Part shown: piece by piece, positions 43,925 through 52,809 of the stretch
Position numbering within the stretch: the first letter of the stretch is position 1
Layout of the letters: every line of letters starts with the position of its first letter
Source of the DNA: Sporosarcina aquimarina
GTDB lineage: Bacteria; Bacillota; Bacilli; Bacillales_A; Planococcaceae
NCBI RefSeq assembly: GCF_023715615.1
Contig: NZ_JAMBOM010000001.1
Coordinates: 124,001-188,000 of the forward strand
Reading direction: 5' to 3'
Length of the DNA stretch: 64,000 nucleotides
Notes under the pieces: generated by a model
Database searches by the model: none
What the model saw: only the letters and a program-made list of their open reading frames with translations
Told to the model about the DNA's origin: nothing
Position numbers and translations under genes: made by a program

Positions 43925-45280
43925 TTAAAATAACAAGTGGGCAACGCCCGCCACGATTGGTAGCGCGATGATCGTACGAAGTAAGAAAATTACAATCAAA
44001 TCCCAGATGTTGACGGGAATCTTAGTTCCTAGAATCAAACCGCCGACTTCAGACAAGTAGATTAGCTGAACGACAGAGACGGTCGCCACTGTGAAAAGGG
44101 TAATCGGATCAGAAATCATACCGTCTGCAAGAAGAGCAGGCAAGAACATATCTGTAATCCCGACAACCATAAGTGAACCAGCTTCAGCTGCTTCAGGAAT
44201 ATGAAGCAGATTTAAATATGGAACAAATGGCTTCCCGAGAATCGTAAATAGACTTGTATACTCTGCAAGCATCGTTGCTATCGTACCGAATGCCATAACG
44301 ATTGGTGCTACGCCAATCCACATGTCGAGAACGTTTCGGAATCCTTCACCAAACATTTTACCTGGCGAACGGTTTTTGTCCGCAGTTGCGAGTGCGTTTT
44401 CAAGTCCATGAGAGAAGACATTATACCCTTCAGGTAGACTTTCTTCCGTTCCCGTCTGTGGAGAACCGTCTATGAACTCATCAGCTTTCTTCGAAAGAGG
44501 ATATATTCTAGGCATAATGAGACCAAGAACTAGGCCTACAAATGCCACCGTTGCATAAAACGGAACGAAATAGTTTTCTAGACCAACAGTCTTAATGATA
44601 ACAAGCGAGAATGTAATTGAAACAATGGAGAACGTCGTTGCAATAACAGCTGCTTCACGTTTCGTATAATGACCATCTTCATATTGCTTACTCGTCAACA
44701 AAACACCGATTGTACCGTCTCCAACCCACGACGTCAGTGCGTCAATGGAGGATCGGCCAGGAAGCTTGAATAACGGACGCATGATTTTCACCATCATTGT
44801 TCCGAAGAACTCCAGCAATCCAAAATTCAGTAGTAACGGCAAGAACAAACCAGCAAATAGGAAAATAGTGTATAAAAACGAAACGAGTCCATCAGGTGAT
44901 AGTAACATTCCGCCCGTATTTTCACTCCAGATCGCTTCAGGTCCGAGCTTGTAAGTCACCATTACAGCGAAAACAGCACCAACTACACGTGTCAATGTCC
45001 AGAACGGTGTCACTTTGAACAACGTTTGAGCGAAAGTCGGCTTCGAATCTCCGTCTTTAGGAATAAATAAGAAGATTATCGAACCAACTGCCGAGACGAT
45101 AATGAGTACCATCGCTGCGAATGGCATCGCAGGTTCTACAAAACCAGAGAGTTTATCAGCAAGAAACGCAATCGGCACTTGCCAGCTATCTCCGATCTTA
45201 AGTGGAACCATGAACAGAACGACCCCGATAATAGATGGAACTAAAAACAATAACCAATTGGATAATGACGCTTTTTTCAT
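43925..45280 (-). CDS. YjiH family membrane protein (nucleoside-transporter gate fold)
   Basis: 451 aa from the ATG at 45280 behind GAAGGAG; a longer frame to 45310 lacks a site. Ten or more membrane helices; LTSWVGDGTIGVLLTSKQYE and the FGTIATMLAEYTSLF region match the YjiH family, which has the gate domain of concentrative nucleoside transporters. Substrate unknown; a nucleoside, purine or other small solute is possible. It is a single gene. Confidence 0.82.
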   Translation of the reverse strand: MKKASLSNWLLFLVPSIIGVVLFMVPLKIGDSWQVPIAFLADKLSGFVEPAMPFAAMVLIIVSAVGSIIFLFIPKDGDSKPTFAQTLFKVTPFWTLTRVVGAVFAVMVTYKLGPEAIWSENTGGMLLSPDGLVSFLYTIFLFAGLFLPLLLNFGLLEFFGTMMVKIMRPLFKLPGRSSIDALTSWVGDGTIGVLLTSKQYEDGHYTKREAAVIATTFSIVSITFSLVIIKTVGLENYFVPFYATVAFVGLVLGLIMPRIYPLSKKADEFIDGSPQTGTEESLPEGYNVFSHGLENALATADKNRSPGKMFGEGFRNVLDMWIGVAPIVMAFGTIATMLAEYTSLFTILGKPFVPYLNLLHIPEAAEAGSLMVVGITDMFLPALLADGMISDPITLFTVATVSVVQLIYLSEVGGLILGTKIPVNIWDLIVIFLLRTIIALPIVAGVAHLLF

Positions 45281-45452
45281 GAATGAGCTCCTTCGCAAAT
45301 AGTAATGCATACTATGTATATTTATTCATAATAATGAATGAATACCAAAAAGTAAACTAGAAAATTTCTCCAAAGCTCTATATGTATACCCGGATTCACT
45401 AGCTGAAAACTAGTAATCCGGTTGTTACCGCAGTTGAAAGCGGTTTCCTTAC

Positions 45453-46118
45453 TTAAAAGGTATATGTGTAGAAATGTTCTGTCTTTAACCATCTTAACGC
45501 ATCAGGATCTTCCGCGTCCAGACGTTTTTGCATATCTTCCATCATCCATACTGTTTGGGAAGCATGTGCATTCATCGCTCCAAGCTTTCTCTCAGTCACG
45601 CCAGACACATCATGATGAACATCGGGATGACCGATTTGCTCTACCGTGTTGTTGTCGAACGCAATCGTATACAGCTTCGGACGTTCGGAGTCTGCCATTC
45701 TACGGATGGCTTCGACAACTGCGCGACCTGTAGCATCATGATCGGGGTGTACAGACAATCCTGGATAGAACGAAATCATCAGTGAAGGATTCAATTCTTC
45801 TATCAAGTCTGTTACAAGCTTCACCATTTTTTCATCGTCCTCAAACTCTACCGTTTTGTCGCGAAGTCCCATCATACGTAAATCCGTTAGTCCCATAGCG
45901 TCCGCTGATGCTTGTAGCTCTTTTTTGCGGATCATTGGTAACGTTTCGCGGTTGGCGAATGGAGGATTCCCAAGATTTCGTCCCATTTCACCGAGTGTAA
46001 GACAAGCATATGTCACAGGGACGCCCATTTCGATATAAGTTGCAATTGTTCCCGAAACACCGAAGGCTTCATCATCCGGATGTGGGAAAATGACTAATAC
46101 ATGACGTTCTTTTTCCAT
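45453..46118 (-). CDS. bshB2: bacillithiol biosynthesis deacetylase BshB2
   Basis: 221 aa, ATG behind AAAGGAGGACC. The zinc motif PHPDDE is at residues ~12-17 and HPDHDATG supplies the third ligand (~123-127), as in LmbE/PIG-L deacetylases. It removes the acetyl group from GlcNAc-malate during bacillithiol synthesis, a redundant partner of BshB1. The gene follows yojF with 20 bp between, the same yojF-yojG order as in B. subtilis, which supports the call. Confidence 0.94.
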   Translation of the reverse strand: MEKERHVLVIFPHPDDEAFGVSGTIATYIEMGVPVTYACLTLGEMGRNLGNPPFANRETLPMIRKKELQASADAMGLTDLRMMGLRDKTVEFEDDEKMVKLVTDLIEELNPSLMISFYPGLSVHPDHDATGRAVVEAIRRMADSERPKLYTIAFDNNTVEQIGHPDVHHDVSGVTERKLGAMNAHASQTVWMMEDMQKRLDAEDPDALRWLKTEHFYTYTF

Positions 46119-46138
46119 CTCAATTGGTCCTCCTTTTA

Positions 46139-46489
46139 TTAATACGTAAACGGAGTTTCGCTAATTTCGAAGGCTACGGCCAATTTTCCATCTGGTCCTA
46201 GACCCGCCATCAGCAGACGTCCGTGTTCATCTAATTCATAGTGTGTAATTCCTTGTGCGTAAATCCACCCGGATGGTAGCTTCAATCCGATACGGTGTGG
46301 GGAGTCGCCCGCCACTTTTCCAAGTTCATAATTCACGACGATATTGCGGATAAACGCACCTGCGTTAAAGAATCCTTCTTGAAAATGCGCAGCATAAGAG
46401 CCGTTTGTCGTCTCCAAATGAATGTAGACATCTTTGCCCGCAAAGGAATCGATCAAGCTCTGAAGCTGATCTCGTTGTACAAGTTCCAC
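46139..46489 (-). CDS. yojF: YojF family protein (DUF1806)
   Basis: 116 aa from a GTG behind GAGGAGGAAG. LIDSFAGKDVYIHLETTNGS, HFQEGFFNAGAFIRN and GLKLPSGWIYAQGLTHYEL-like segments match YojF. It lacks a known biochemical role, but it is constantly paired with bshB2 and so is probably linked to bacillithiol metabolism. The two genes form one minus-strand operon. Confidence 0.9.
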   Translation of the reverse strand: MELVQRDQLQSLIDSFAGKDVYIHLETTNGSYAAHFQEGFFNAGAFIRNIVVNYELGKVAGDSPHRIGLKLPSGWIYAQGITHYELDEHGRLLMAGLGPDGKLAVAFEISETPFTY

Positions 46490-46574
46490 ATGTCTTCCTC
46501 CTCTGGCTGTATTTTTACTCTGCCTTCAATTATATCGGGAAAGCGAAGCAATTGCGATTTTGCGGTTTCAGCAA

Positions 46575-46610
46575 CAAAAAAGCACGGAAGGACTTGCCCT
46601 CCCGGTGCTT
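46575..46610 (-). terminator. terminator of pdxK
   Basis: On the minus strand AGCACCGGGAGGG pairs with CCTTCCGTGCT (with a few wobbles), followed by TTTTTTG, about 10 bp after the stop. Confidence 0.8.
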
Positions 46611-46617
46611 GTGTATT

Positions 46618-47451
46618 TTAAACTTCAGTTGTCGTAATTTTAAATCCATCAAAACGGTTTTTAGCACCGTGCATGACAGGTCCAACATACTCATTCAACT
46701 TCCAGCCATTCGCAATTGCAGCGGCAACAAACGCTTTTGCCTCGATCACTGCATCTTTAATGCCTTGGCCGTTTGCTAAGTTTGCTGTAATCGCAGCAGC
46801 AAACGTACAGCCCGCCCCATGGTTATAGTGAGTATCTGTTTTTTTGGATTCCAATAAAAGATGTGTCTTTCCGTCATAGAACAAGTCCGCCGCTTTATCG
46901 TGCTGCAGTTGCTTACCGCCTTTAATGACGACATTGCGTGCACCGAGAGAATGAATCTTCTCAGCTGTCGCTTTCATCTGCTCAATTGTACTAGGTGTTT
47001 TCATACCTGCCAGTTGTCCAGCTTCGAATAAGTTAGGCGTTACGATTTCAGCACGTGGAAGCAAGTATTCAATCATTGCGTCGACGGTTCCAGGGTTCAG
47101 GACTTCATCTTCCCCCTTACAAACCATAACAGGGTCAATTACGACGTGTGTTAGCTCAGATTCAGCAATAGCTTCACCTGCAGTTTGAATGACTTCTTCC
47201 GTGCTCAACATCCCTGTTTTAATGGCATCGATGCCAGTGGATAGGGCAGTTTTGATTTGTGATTTAATCACATCGATTGGAAGGGAATAGACATTGTGGC
47301 TCCAATGCTTGTCCGGATCCATTGTGACGACAACTGTCAAGGCAGTTATGCCATACGTACCAAGTTCTTGGAAAGTTTTAAGGTCTGCCTGTATGCCGGC
47401 GCCGCCGGATGTATCTGATCCTGCAATTGTCAAAGTCTTTTTCAACGTCAT
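46618..47451 (-). CDS. pdxK: pyridoxine/hydroxymethylpyrimidine kinase family (PdxK)
   Basis: 277 aa, ATG behind AAAGGAG. The ribokinase-like fold has IAGSDTSGGAGIQADLKTFQ at the start, VIDPVMVCKGEDEVL and NHGAGCTFAAA with the catalytic Cys-lid motif and Gly-rich loop. It matches B. subtilis PdxK, which phosphorylates pyridoxal and related vitamers and resembles ThiD; the HGAGC motif favours PdxK. In B. subtilis this gene lies near ung and gerQ, consistent with the neighbourhood here. Confidence 0.92.
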   Translation of the reverse strand: MTLKKTLTIAGSDTSGGAGIQADLKTFQELGTYGITALTVVVTMDPDKHWSHNVYSLPIDVIKSQIKTALSTGIDAIKTGMLSTEEVIQTAGEAIAESELTHVVIDPVMVCKGEDEVLNPGTVDAMIEYLLPRAEIVTPNLFEAGQLAGMKTPSTIEQMKATAEKIHSLGARNVVIKGGKQLQHDKAADLFYDGKTHLLLESKKTDTHYNHGAGCTFAAAITANLANGQGIKDAVIEAKAFVAAAIANGWKLNEYVGPVMHGAKNRFDGFKITTTEV

Positions 47452-47523
47452 TATAGAGGGCTCCTTTACGAATAGGGTATACTTAAGTGTACTTAATCAG
47501 AAAAGCAAATACAAATTGTCGAA

Positions 47524-47772
47524 TTATGCACGAAACAGCTTTAGGAGGATGAATCCAAGTCCCCCTCCTACGACTAGACAGATTGCACTTCCTAAGTAAT
47601 GACCTCCTTGTGCGAGACCGATTGTTAGCGCAACGAGAAACAACGTAGCGATGCCGAAGATGCCATAGAAGAAGAACATTCCTACACTTTTGGAGGAATC
47701 AGAATACGATTCTCCATCTTTTGCGGCTTCTGCAATACGCTTTACTTTTTCACGGATTGGAACGTTAGACAA
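47524..47772 (-). CDS. small two-helix membrane protein
   Basis: 82 aa from a TTG behind GAAGGAGGGGG. A charged N-terminus of ~28 residues is followed by two membrane helices (FFFYGIFGIATLFLVALTIG and YLGSAICLVVGGGLGFILL). I do not recognise a family. It lies 72 bp upstream of pdxK on the same strand. Confidence 0.7.
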   Translation of the reverse strand: MSNVPIREKVKRIAEAAKDGESYSDSSKSVGMFFFYGIFGIATLFLVALTIGLAQGGHYLGSAICLVVGGGLGFILLKLFRA

Positions 47773-47923
47773 GGTACCCCCTCCTTCGCGCCATCATACC
47801 ATGACGGAATACTTGTCTGCACGGGAATTTTCCTGCAAACTGTACGTACTGAGTAAGGCTGTTTTTTTATCAACTATAAAGAAAGACCAATAGCTAGAAT
47901 CGCTTTTGAAAAGGAGGACTGAC

Positions 47924-48706
47924 ATGAAGAACGATAACAACTCGAATGACGAGCGGAAACTGGAAGAAATCGAGAAGTTACTGAAAGAGATAAAAGCATC
48001 GGACAAAGAAAGTGCAGTTACGGTGGATGAAGCGTTTGCACGACCGAAAAAGAGGCGCCGAAGTCTATGGCACATTCTTACGCTATTTTTCTCGCTATGG
48101 CGTAAATCGTTTCTCATTATCGCGCTAATCGCGATTCTACTCATTGCTTCTCTGCCGTTTATTGCTTTCTATTTATTGAAGCAAGGAAGCACATACACTG
48201 AACAAAAAACAAGCTTTCTAGAGCAAATTCAAGACTTGAATGAAATGGCAACTGCAGAAGCCTATACAAAAGTCATCATTGAGCGTCAAGACAACCAGCT
48301 GTTCGGCCAGAGTATCGGACTCAACCTCCCAGGTACGAAACGCCAACTGCTTGTAGTAATACCAGGCGCTATCAAGGCAGGTGTGGATTTATCAACAGTG
48401 AGCAAGAAAGACATGGATATCAATGAGGCCAAAAAAACCGCAACACTCACGTTGCCGAAACCTGAATTCCTTGGAGGGGCTGAAATTTTCTTTGACCAAG
48501 TTGAAGTGTACTCGTTTGAAGGCGTATTCCGAGAGAAAGCCGACATCACAGAAGCGTATGAACTTGCTGAAGAAGCGAAGAAATTGATTCGTGAAGAGAG
48601 CGCTGGACAAGGCGTGTTGGAAACTGCTGAGAAAAATGCAGAACAGACGCTACGTGAAATGTTTTCACTGGCGGGATATGACGTGACGATTCAGTTTGAG
48701 GAGTGA
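47924..48706 (+). CDS. DUF4230 family membrane-anchored protein
   Basis: 260 aa from the ATG at 47924 behind AAAAGGAGG. A charged N-terminus (residues 1-55) and one membrane helix (~65-85) precede an extracellular domain with KVIIERQDNQLFG, IPGAIKAGVDLSTV and ATLTLPKPEFLGG, which matches DUF4230, a domain of unknown function found in cell-surface proteins. The stop lies between the GAGGAG site and the start of ung, so the two are translationally adjacent and probably co-transcribed. Confidence 0.82.
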   Translation: MKNDNNSNDERKLEEIEKLLKEIKASDKESAVTVDEAFARPKKRRRSLWHILTLFFSLWRKSFLIIALIAILLIASLPFIAFYLLKQGSTYTEQKTSFLEQIQDLNEMATAEAYTKVIIERQDNQLFGQSIGLNLPGTKRQLLVVIPGAIKAGVDLSTVSKKDMDINEAKKTATLTLPKPEFLGGAEIFFDQVEVYSFEGVFREKADITEAYELAEEAKKLIREESAGQGVLETAEKNAEQTLREMFSLAGYDVTIQFEE

Positions 48707-48711
48707 GTGTA

Positions 48712-49389
48712 GTGAAACCACATTTCGAAAGTCAATGGGATGCAGTGCTTGAAGACACTTTTGACACCTCGTCCTACGCGCAGTTGCGTGAGTTTTTGAA
48801 GAAGGAATATACAGAACAAAACGTCTATCCTGAAATGGATACGATATGGAACGCATTTAGACATACCCCATATGAATCGGTGAAAGTGGTCATTTTGGGA
48901 CAAGATCCCTACCATGGGAAAGGACAAGCACATGGCTTAAGTTTCTCGGTTCAACCGGGTGTTAAAAAACCACCGAGTTTGCGCAACATATTTAAAGAGC
49001 TTGCTAGTGATATTGGCTGTTCTGTTCCTGAATCGGGCTCCTTGCTAGGATGGGCGCAGCAAGGCGTACTTTTGTTGAACACCGTATTGACTGTACGCGA
49101 GGGAAAAGCCCATTCTCATCGTAAGCAAGGATGGGAGACGTTCACGGATGAGGTAATCCGGAAGCTGTCTGATCGCGACGAGCCAATTGTTTTTATTCTC
49201 TGGGGGCGTCCGGCACAAGAGAAAAAGCGACTCATCGATTTGACAAAGCATGTTACCATTGAGTCAGTGCATCCAAGTCCACTTAGTGCCAATCGAGGAT
49301 TCTTCGGGTCACGTCCGTTTTCGAAAACGAACGAACAGCTTGCTTCCTGGGGAGAAACTGAGATTGATTGGTGCAAGACAGATCAGTAA
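48712..49389 (+). CDS. ung: uracil-DNA glycosylase
   Basis: 225 aa from a GTG behind GAGGAG (8-nt spacing). Family 1 motifs are complete: GQDPYHGKGQAHGLSFSV (catalytic Asp and Tyr loop), a central LLLNTVLTVREG (uracil-binding Asn) and HPSPLSANRGFFG (catalytic His). It removes uracil from DNA in base excision repair. Downstream genes follow the B. subtilis order ung-ywdI-ywdK-gerQ, with a small Cys-rich gene in between. Confidence 0.97.
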   Translation: MKPHFESQWDAVLEDTFDTSSYAQLREFLKKEYTEQNVYPEMDTIWNAFRHTPYESVKVVILGQDPYHGKGQAHGLSFSVQPGVKKPPSLRNIFKELASDIGCSVPESGSLLGWAQQGVLLLNTVLTVREGKAHSHRKQGWETFTDEVIRKLSDRDEPIVFILWGRPAQEKKRLIDLTKHVTIESVHPSPLSANRGFFGSRPFSKTNEQLASWGETEIDWCKTDQ

Positions 49390-49429
49390 GAATTAAGTTG
49401 AATGCTAGTGAAGGGAGGCGGCCGTTGTT

Positions 49430-49606
49430 ATGGCTGTGAATTGCTTTCAATGCTGTCATTTCTACGTCACGTGGGATCCGAAGCATCCACGCGGTTGCAA
49501 AGCGTATGGGTTTAAAACGCGCGAGCTGCCCTCTGCAGTTGTACTGCGCTCTTCAGGGATGGAATGCATGAAGTTTGAACCGAAGAAAGGAAGCGGTGGC
49601 GCATGA
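49430..49606 (+). CDS. 58-aa Cys-rich protein between ung and ywdI
   Basis: MAVNCFQCCHFYVTWDPKHP... through GMECMKFEPKKGSGGA. GGGAGG lies ahead of the ATG at 49430, and the stop overlaps the ywdI start by 4 bp (ATGA). Cys residues are at 5, 8, 9, 23 and 47 and a His at 10, a plausible small zinc or redox site. The conserved position next to ung hints at a role in DNA repair or in the operon, but this is inference from context. Confidence 0.85.
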   Translation: MAVNCFQCCHFYVTWDPKHPRGCKAYGFKTRELPSAVVLRSSGMECMKFEPKKGSGGA

Positions 49607-49923
49607 TTTCCACAAACCGTGTACTAGAAGAATTACAACGACAACTGACAAATGCGAAAACGACGTCGGATGAAGCAGCGATGCGCGAATCGATTGCAGC
49701 GATGCAGTCGCTATGCGGTTTAATACTTGGAGAGAAGACAGCGCAGTTGCCAACCACAGAAGGTAATTTGAAGTTTTTGTCTGCTAGTAATGGAGGGGAA
49801 GGGGCTTCTCCAATTGATATGTCGTCCATTAAAAAGATAAACTCCTCTCCAGTGCAATCTAGTCTTGAAGGTAAAGTTTTAGAGGAAGAAGATGCAAATG
49901 GCGGTTCGCTGTTTGACTTTTGA
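49603..49923 (+). CDS. ywdI: YwdI family protein (DUF5327)
   Basis: 106 aa. TNRVLEELQRQLTNAKTTSD and SIAAMQSLCGLILGEK match the N-terminal region of B. subtilis YwdI. The rest is acidic and low in complexity. The function is unknown. It overlaps the previous gene by 4 bp and is followed by ywdK after 30 bp. Confidence 0.85.
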   Translation: MISTNRVLEELQRQLTNAKTTSDEAAMRESIAAMQSLCGLILGEKTAQLPTTEGNLKFLSASNGGEGASPIDMSSIKKINSSPVQSSLEGKVLEEEDANGGSLFDF

Positions 49924-49953
49924 TGTAAATTATTTGGAAAGAGGGAAGACAAC

Positions 49954-50334
49954 ATGCCATTTTTCATTATCGCAGGTGCAGTAAACGGTGCAATTGCTGT
50001 TGCGCTCGGAGCTTTTGGCGCGCACGCATTAGCTGACAGATTATCTGCACATTACTTAGACGTTTGGGAGAAAGCGGTCCACTATCAAATGTTTCATGCG
50101 ATCGCATTACTCGCAATCGGAATTTTGATGAGTCCAGCACTTTTCGGATCATCTACTGCATTATCATGGGCAGGATATCTCCTGTTAGCTGGAATTATTA
50201 TTTTCTCAGGTAGCCTGTATGTATTGAGCTTGTCGGGAATCGGCATCCTTGGTGCAATTACACCTATTGGTGGTGTCGCATTCATTGCTGGTTGGATTAT
50301 GCTTATTGTTGCAGCTTCGAAGTTTGGAAATTAA
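49954..50334 (+). CDS. ywdK: DUF423 family membrane protein YwdK
   Basis: 126 aa, ATG behind GAGGGAAG. Four membrane helices and the DUF423 markers [24 protein letters not shown] and [16 protein letters not shown]. Function unknown. It ends the plus-strand cluster, with a terminator after it. Confidence 0.9.
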   Translation: MPFFIIAGAVNGAIAVALGAFGAHALADRLSAHYLDVWEKAVHYQMFHAIALLAIGILMSPALFGSSTALSWAGYLLLAGIIIFSGSLYVLSLSGIGILGAITPIGGVAFIAGWIMLIVAASKFGN

Positions 50335-50342
50335 TGAAATGA

Positions 50343-50383
50343 AAACACCTGCATCCTCGATTAGAGGGGCGCAGGTGTTTTTT
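50343..50383. terminator. bidirectional terminator between ywdK and gerQ
   Basis: AAACACCTGC pairs with GCAGGTGTTT with T-runs on both strands. It serves the convergent ywdK and cwlJ-gerQ transcripts. Confidence 0.88.
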
Positions 50384-50384
50384 G

Positions 50385-50765
50385 TTATGGACGCTGTGGG
50401 AAGTAATTGAGTTCTTCGTTGAATTCCGCATAATCAAAGTAAATCATCGGGAAGAGGAACCGTTTTCCAGTCCCTTGTTCAGATAGAATCACATGATCAC
50501 GACCAGCTGCTTCCACCATACCGGTGACAGCTTTTACATTCGTACCAGCCTCCATTGCATTTTCGAATGAAAAGTGGAACGTTCCAACCTTTCCTCGGTT
50601 TAGCCGTAAAATATTCTCAATGTATGATTCTTCACGAAATGCGCCCGCTGGCGGACGTCCGCTCGGAATGGTGACTTGCGGTGGTACGTTTTGTTGCTGT
50701 TGCGGTTGTTGGGGATACTGATATTGCGGTTGCTGATAGTTAGGTGTCCATTGATATTGAACCAA
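50385..50765 (-). CDS. gerQ: spore coat protein GerQ
   Basis: 126 aa from a TTG behind AAAGGATG. The N-terminus is rich in Gln, Pro and Tyr; the C-terminal domain has ESYIENILRLNRGKVGTFHF, VTGMVEAAGRDHVILSEQGT and LLFPMIYFDY-like segments of GerQ. It is needed for CwlJ placement in the spore coat and is crosslinked by transglutaminase in Bacillus. Its neighbour cwlJ, 18 bp upstream on the same strand, forms the known cwlJ-gerQ arrangement. Confidence 0.95.
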   Translation of the reverse strand: MVQYQWTPNYQQPQYQYPQQPQQQQNVPPQVTIPSGRPPAGAFREESYIENILRLNRGKVGTFHFSFENAMEAGTNVKAVTGMVEAAGRDHVILSEQGTGKRFLFPMIYFDYAEFNEELNYFPQRP

Positions 50766-50783
50766 ATCATCATCCTTTCAAAG

Positions 50784-51203
50784 TTAAACTCTTGGGCAAT
50801 CTTGTGCGGTTGGCGAGAAGAAACAATGTGATTTGTATCGGCCCGTATTGTATTGACCGTACCATTGCTCTGGGCAATCTCCTGCGGGCATGAAAAACCA
50901 GAGAGACCGTTCTGCAGGCGAGAACCGTTCACCTTGCACCGCACGCCGTGCCAATTTGCGATCTACCTCACGGGCGCGTTGATAAAAGTAACCTTTCGTC
51001 GTTGCTTCAAAGCCACCGGGTCGCTGGAATACCATATCCTCCAGGTCGCGAATATTTGTGAAATCCAGGCAGTCCGCAAGAACCCGGTTTACACCAACAT
51101 TACCGACCATGAGCATCCCGAGCTGGCCTTCGCCTTCGGCTTCCGCACGCATCAAGCGCGCCAGCAAATCGATATGCTTATCCGTCGTCTTAATCACCGC
51201 CAC
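50784..51203 (-). CDS. cwlJ: spore cortex-lytic enzyme CwlJ
   Basis: 139 aa; ATG behind a GAGGGGGTTATCG region. The SleB/CwlJ hydrolase domain fills the protein: ARLMRAEAEGEGQLGMLMVG with the catalytic Glu, VGVNRVLADC, MVFQRPGGFE and the FFMPAGDCPEQWYGQYNTGR end. There is no signal peptide, as in other CwlJ proteins. It degrades spore cortex peptidoglycan during germination with GerQ. It marks the organism as a spore former. Confidence 0.95.
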   Translation of the reverse strand: MAVIKTTDKHIDLLARLMRAEAEGEGQLGMLMVGNVGVNRVLADCLDFTNIRDLEDMVFQRPGGFEATTKGYFYQRAREVDRKLARRAVQGERFSPAERSLWFFMPAGDCPEQWYGQYNTGRYKSHCFFSPTAQDCPRV

Positions 51204-51305
51204 ACGATAACCCCCTCACAGGTATCCTATGAACGGAGTGGCGGAAACATACCAAGCATTACGAAGTACTCGTAATTTGTTGAGTTACTCATAAAATTTG
51301 GGAAA

Positions 51306-51445
51306 GTGCTCATAAAGTGAGGGAAGTGATCATAACTTCTGGAAAGTGCTCATAAAGTGAGAGAAGTGATCATAAACTCTGGAAAGCGCTCATAAAGCGC
51401 GGGAAGTGATCATAAACATTGGAAAGTGATCATAAACTCTGCAGA
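51306..51445. repeat. family B array B4: seven units of 20 bp
   Basis: Cores at 51306 (C), 51326 (A), 51346 (C), 51366 (A), 51386 (C, GCGCTC), 51406 (A) and 51426 (A), all in exact 20-bp register. A degenerate unit ending ACTCATAA lies about 20 bp before the first. It separates the divergent cwlJ and NERD genes. Confidence 0.9.
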
Positions 51446-51730
51446 ATTGTTCGGAAATCAATAGAAATCCTCAAAAAAAATCAGCCAATTCTCAGAAACT
51501 GGCCCTATTCCGTACGACATTACTAAAAATAAGCGAAGCGCCAACAAATCAAGACCTTACAATGGTTCAAGCGCTACCCTTTGGAAGAAAGAGTGTTTTT
51601 AAGTAAAGAAAAGGGTCACTAAACTTCAAGTTTAGCCCTCAAGAACAGCTCAAAATGTTAACTTGGCATAAGCTATTCCAATCAGTCTGGGAAAAAGCTA
51701 CACTCAATGAAATAGAAAGGAAGGATGTCC
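51446..51730. other. 285-bp gap upstream of the NERD gene
   Basis: The stretch contains AGCGAAGCGCC (51527) resembling the AGCGAAGCGCACCC block at 63619, and an imperfect hairpin AACTTCAAGTTTAG near 51621-51640. No gene or clear promoter pair stands out. Confidence 0.4.
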
Positions 51731-52684
51731 ATGCTCTATAAACAACGAACAAAACCGAAGCAGTTAGAGGGACTTCAATCACTCGCAAGCAGATTATCTT
51801 CCACACATGAAAAGTACCGATTTATCAAAGACGAATTATACAAAGTGCGTGCAGGATATGGAGGCGAGCAAGAATACGACCGCTGCATGAAAGAAGTCCA
51901 TACTGATTTTCCCCATGCGATCTTGCATGACCTCAGTCTTCAGCAAAATGGTGTGCAATTTCAAATCGATTCTTTATTTATTGCACCAGATAGAATCATT
52001 ATTACTGAAGTCAAGAATATTGCAGATAAAATCATAGTCAAAGCGAATCCGACACAATTTCTAAAAGAGTCGCAAACTGGTACTCGTGCTGTATTTAGAA
52101 ATCCAGTTGCAGAAGTAGAGCGTAAAATTCACTTTTTGAACAACTGGTTGAACGACTTTGATATCCAAATACCAGTAACTGGCCTCATCACATTTGCGCA
52201 CAACAACGAAATCCTCATCGAAGAGCCACCAACTATACCGATCCTACCGAATTACGAAGCGCCTGCTTTTTTTAGAGAATTACCTCTCGAGTCTTCCACA
52301 TTATCCAAGCAAGATATCCAAAAACTTGCGCATACCTTCTTAAAATATCACCAAGATTTCGATCCATTCCCGCTAATCGCGAGGTATGGACTTCATCCTA
52401 CTGAATTGAATAATGGGGTTCTTTGCCGTAATTGCCCGAATGAACATGTAGTCCTGCGTGAAGGGGACGTATGGAGTTGTCCACTATGTGGACATAAAAG
52501 TAAGGTACCTTATGAACAGGCAATCGAAGAGTATTTCATGCTCGTTGGAAAGTCGCTGACGAACAGGGAGTTTTGTGGGTTTACAGGTTTGACATGTCGC
52601 CATACAGCAAAACGGCTATTGTCCAGCCCCCTTCTTCAAAAAGTCGGAACTCGTAAAGCCACCACGTATACACTTGCCAAGTAA
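51731..52684 (+). CDS. NERD-domain protein with C-terminal zinc ribbon
   Basis: 317 aa from the ATG at 51731 behind GAAAGGAAGG; the ATG at 51725 sits directly on the site. Residues ~45-165 form the nuclease-related domain (GGEQEYDRCMKEVH, FQIDSLFIAPDRIIITEVKNI with the E-x-K-type active site). A zinc ribbon CRNCPNEH...CPLCGHKS follows at ~237-258, then a short helical domain with a winged-helix look. NERD proteins are thought to be DNA-processing enzymes. It lies between two family B arrays (51306-51445 and 52810-53249). Confidence 0.82.
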   Translation: MLYKQRTKPKQLEGLQSLASRLSSTHEKYRFIKDELYKVRAGYGGEQEYDRCMKEVHTDFPHAILHDLSLQQNGVQFQIDSLFIAPDRIIITEVKNIADKIIVKANPTQFLKESQTGTRAVFRNPVAEVERKIHFLNNWLNDFDIQIPVTGLITFAHNNEILIEEPPTIPILPNYEAPAFFRELPLESSTLSKQDIQKLAHTFLKYHQDFDPFPLIARYGLHPTELNNGVLCRNCPNEHVVLREGDVWSCPLCGHKSKVPYEQAIEEYFMLVGKSLTNREFCGFTGLTCRHTAKRLLSSPLLQKVGTRKATTYTLAK

Positions 52685-52703
52685 AACTAAGATAGATTGG
52701 CTG

Positions 52704-52728
52704 CGCTTCGCCTTGCGAAGCGTTTTTT
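52704..52728 (+). terminator. terminator of the NERD gene
   Basis: CGCTTCG pairs with CGAAGCG over a 5-nt loop and is followed by TTTTTT, 20 bp after the stop. Confidence 0.88.
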
Positions 52729-52809
52729 GTGATGTATTTAGGAATTTCCATGAATGAAAATGTGTGTATGTCATGGTTGGAGTGTTTGGGAGGGGAGAGA
52801 TTTAGAGAA

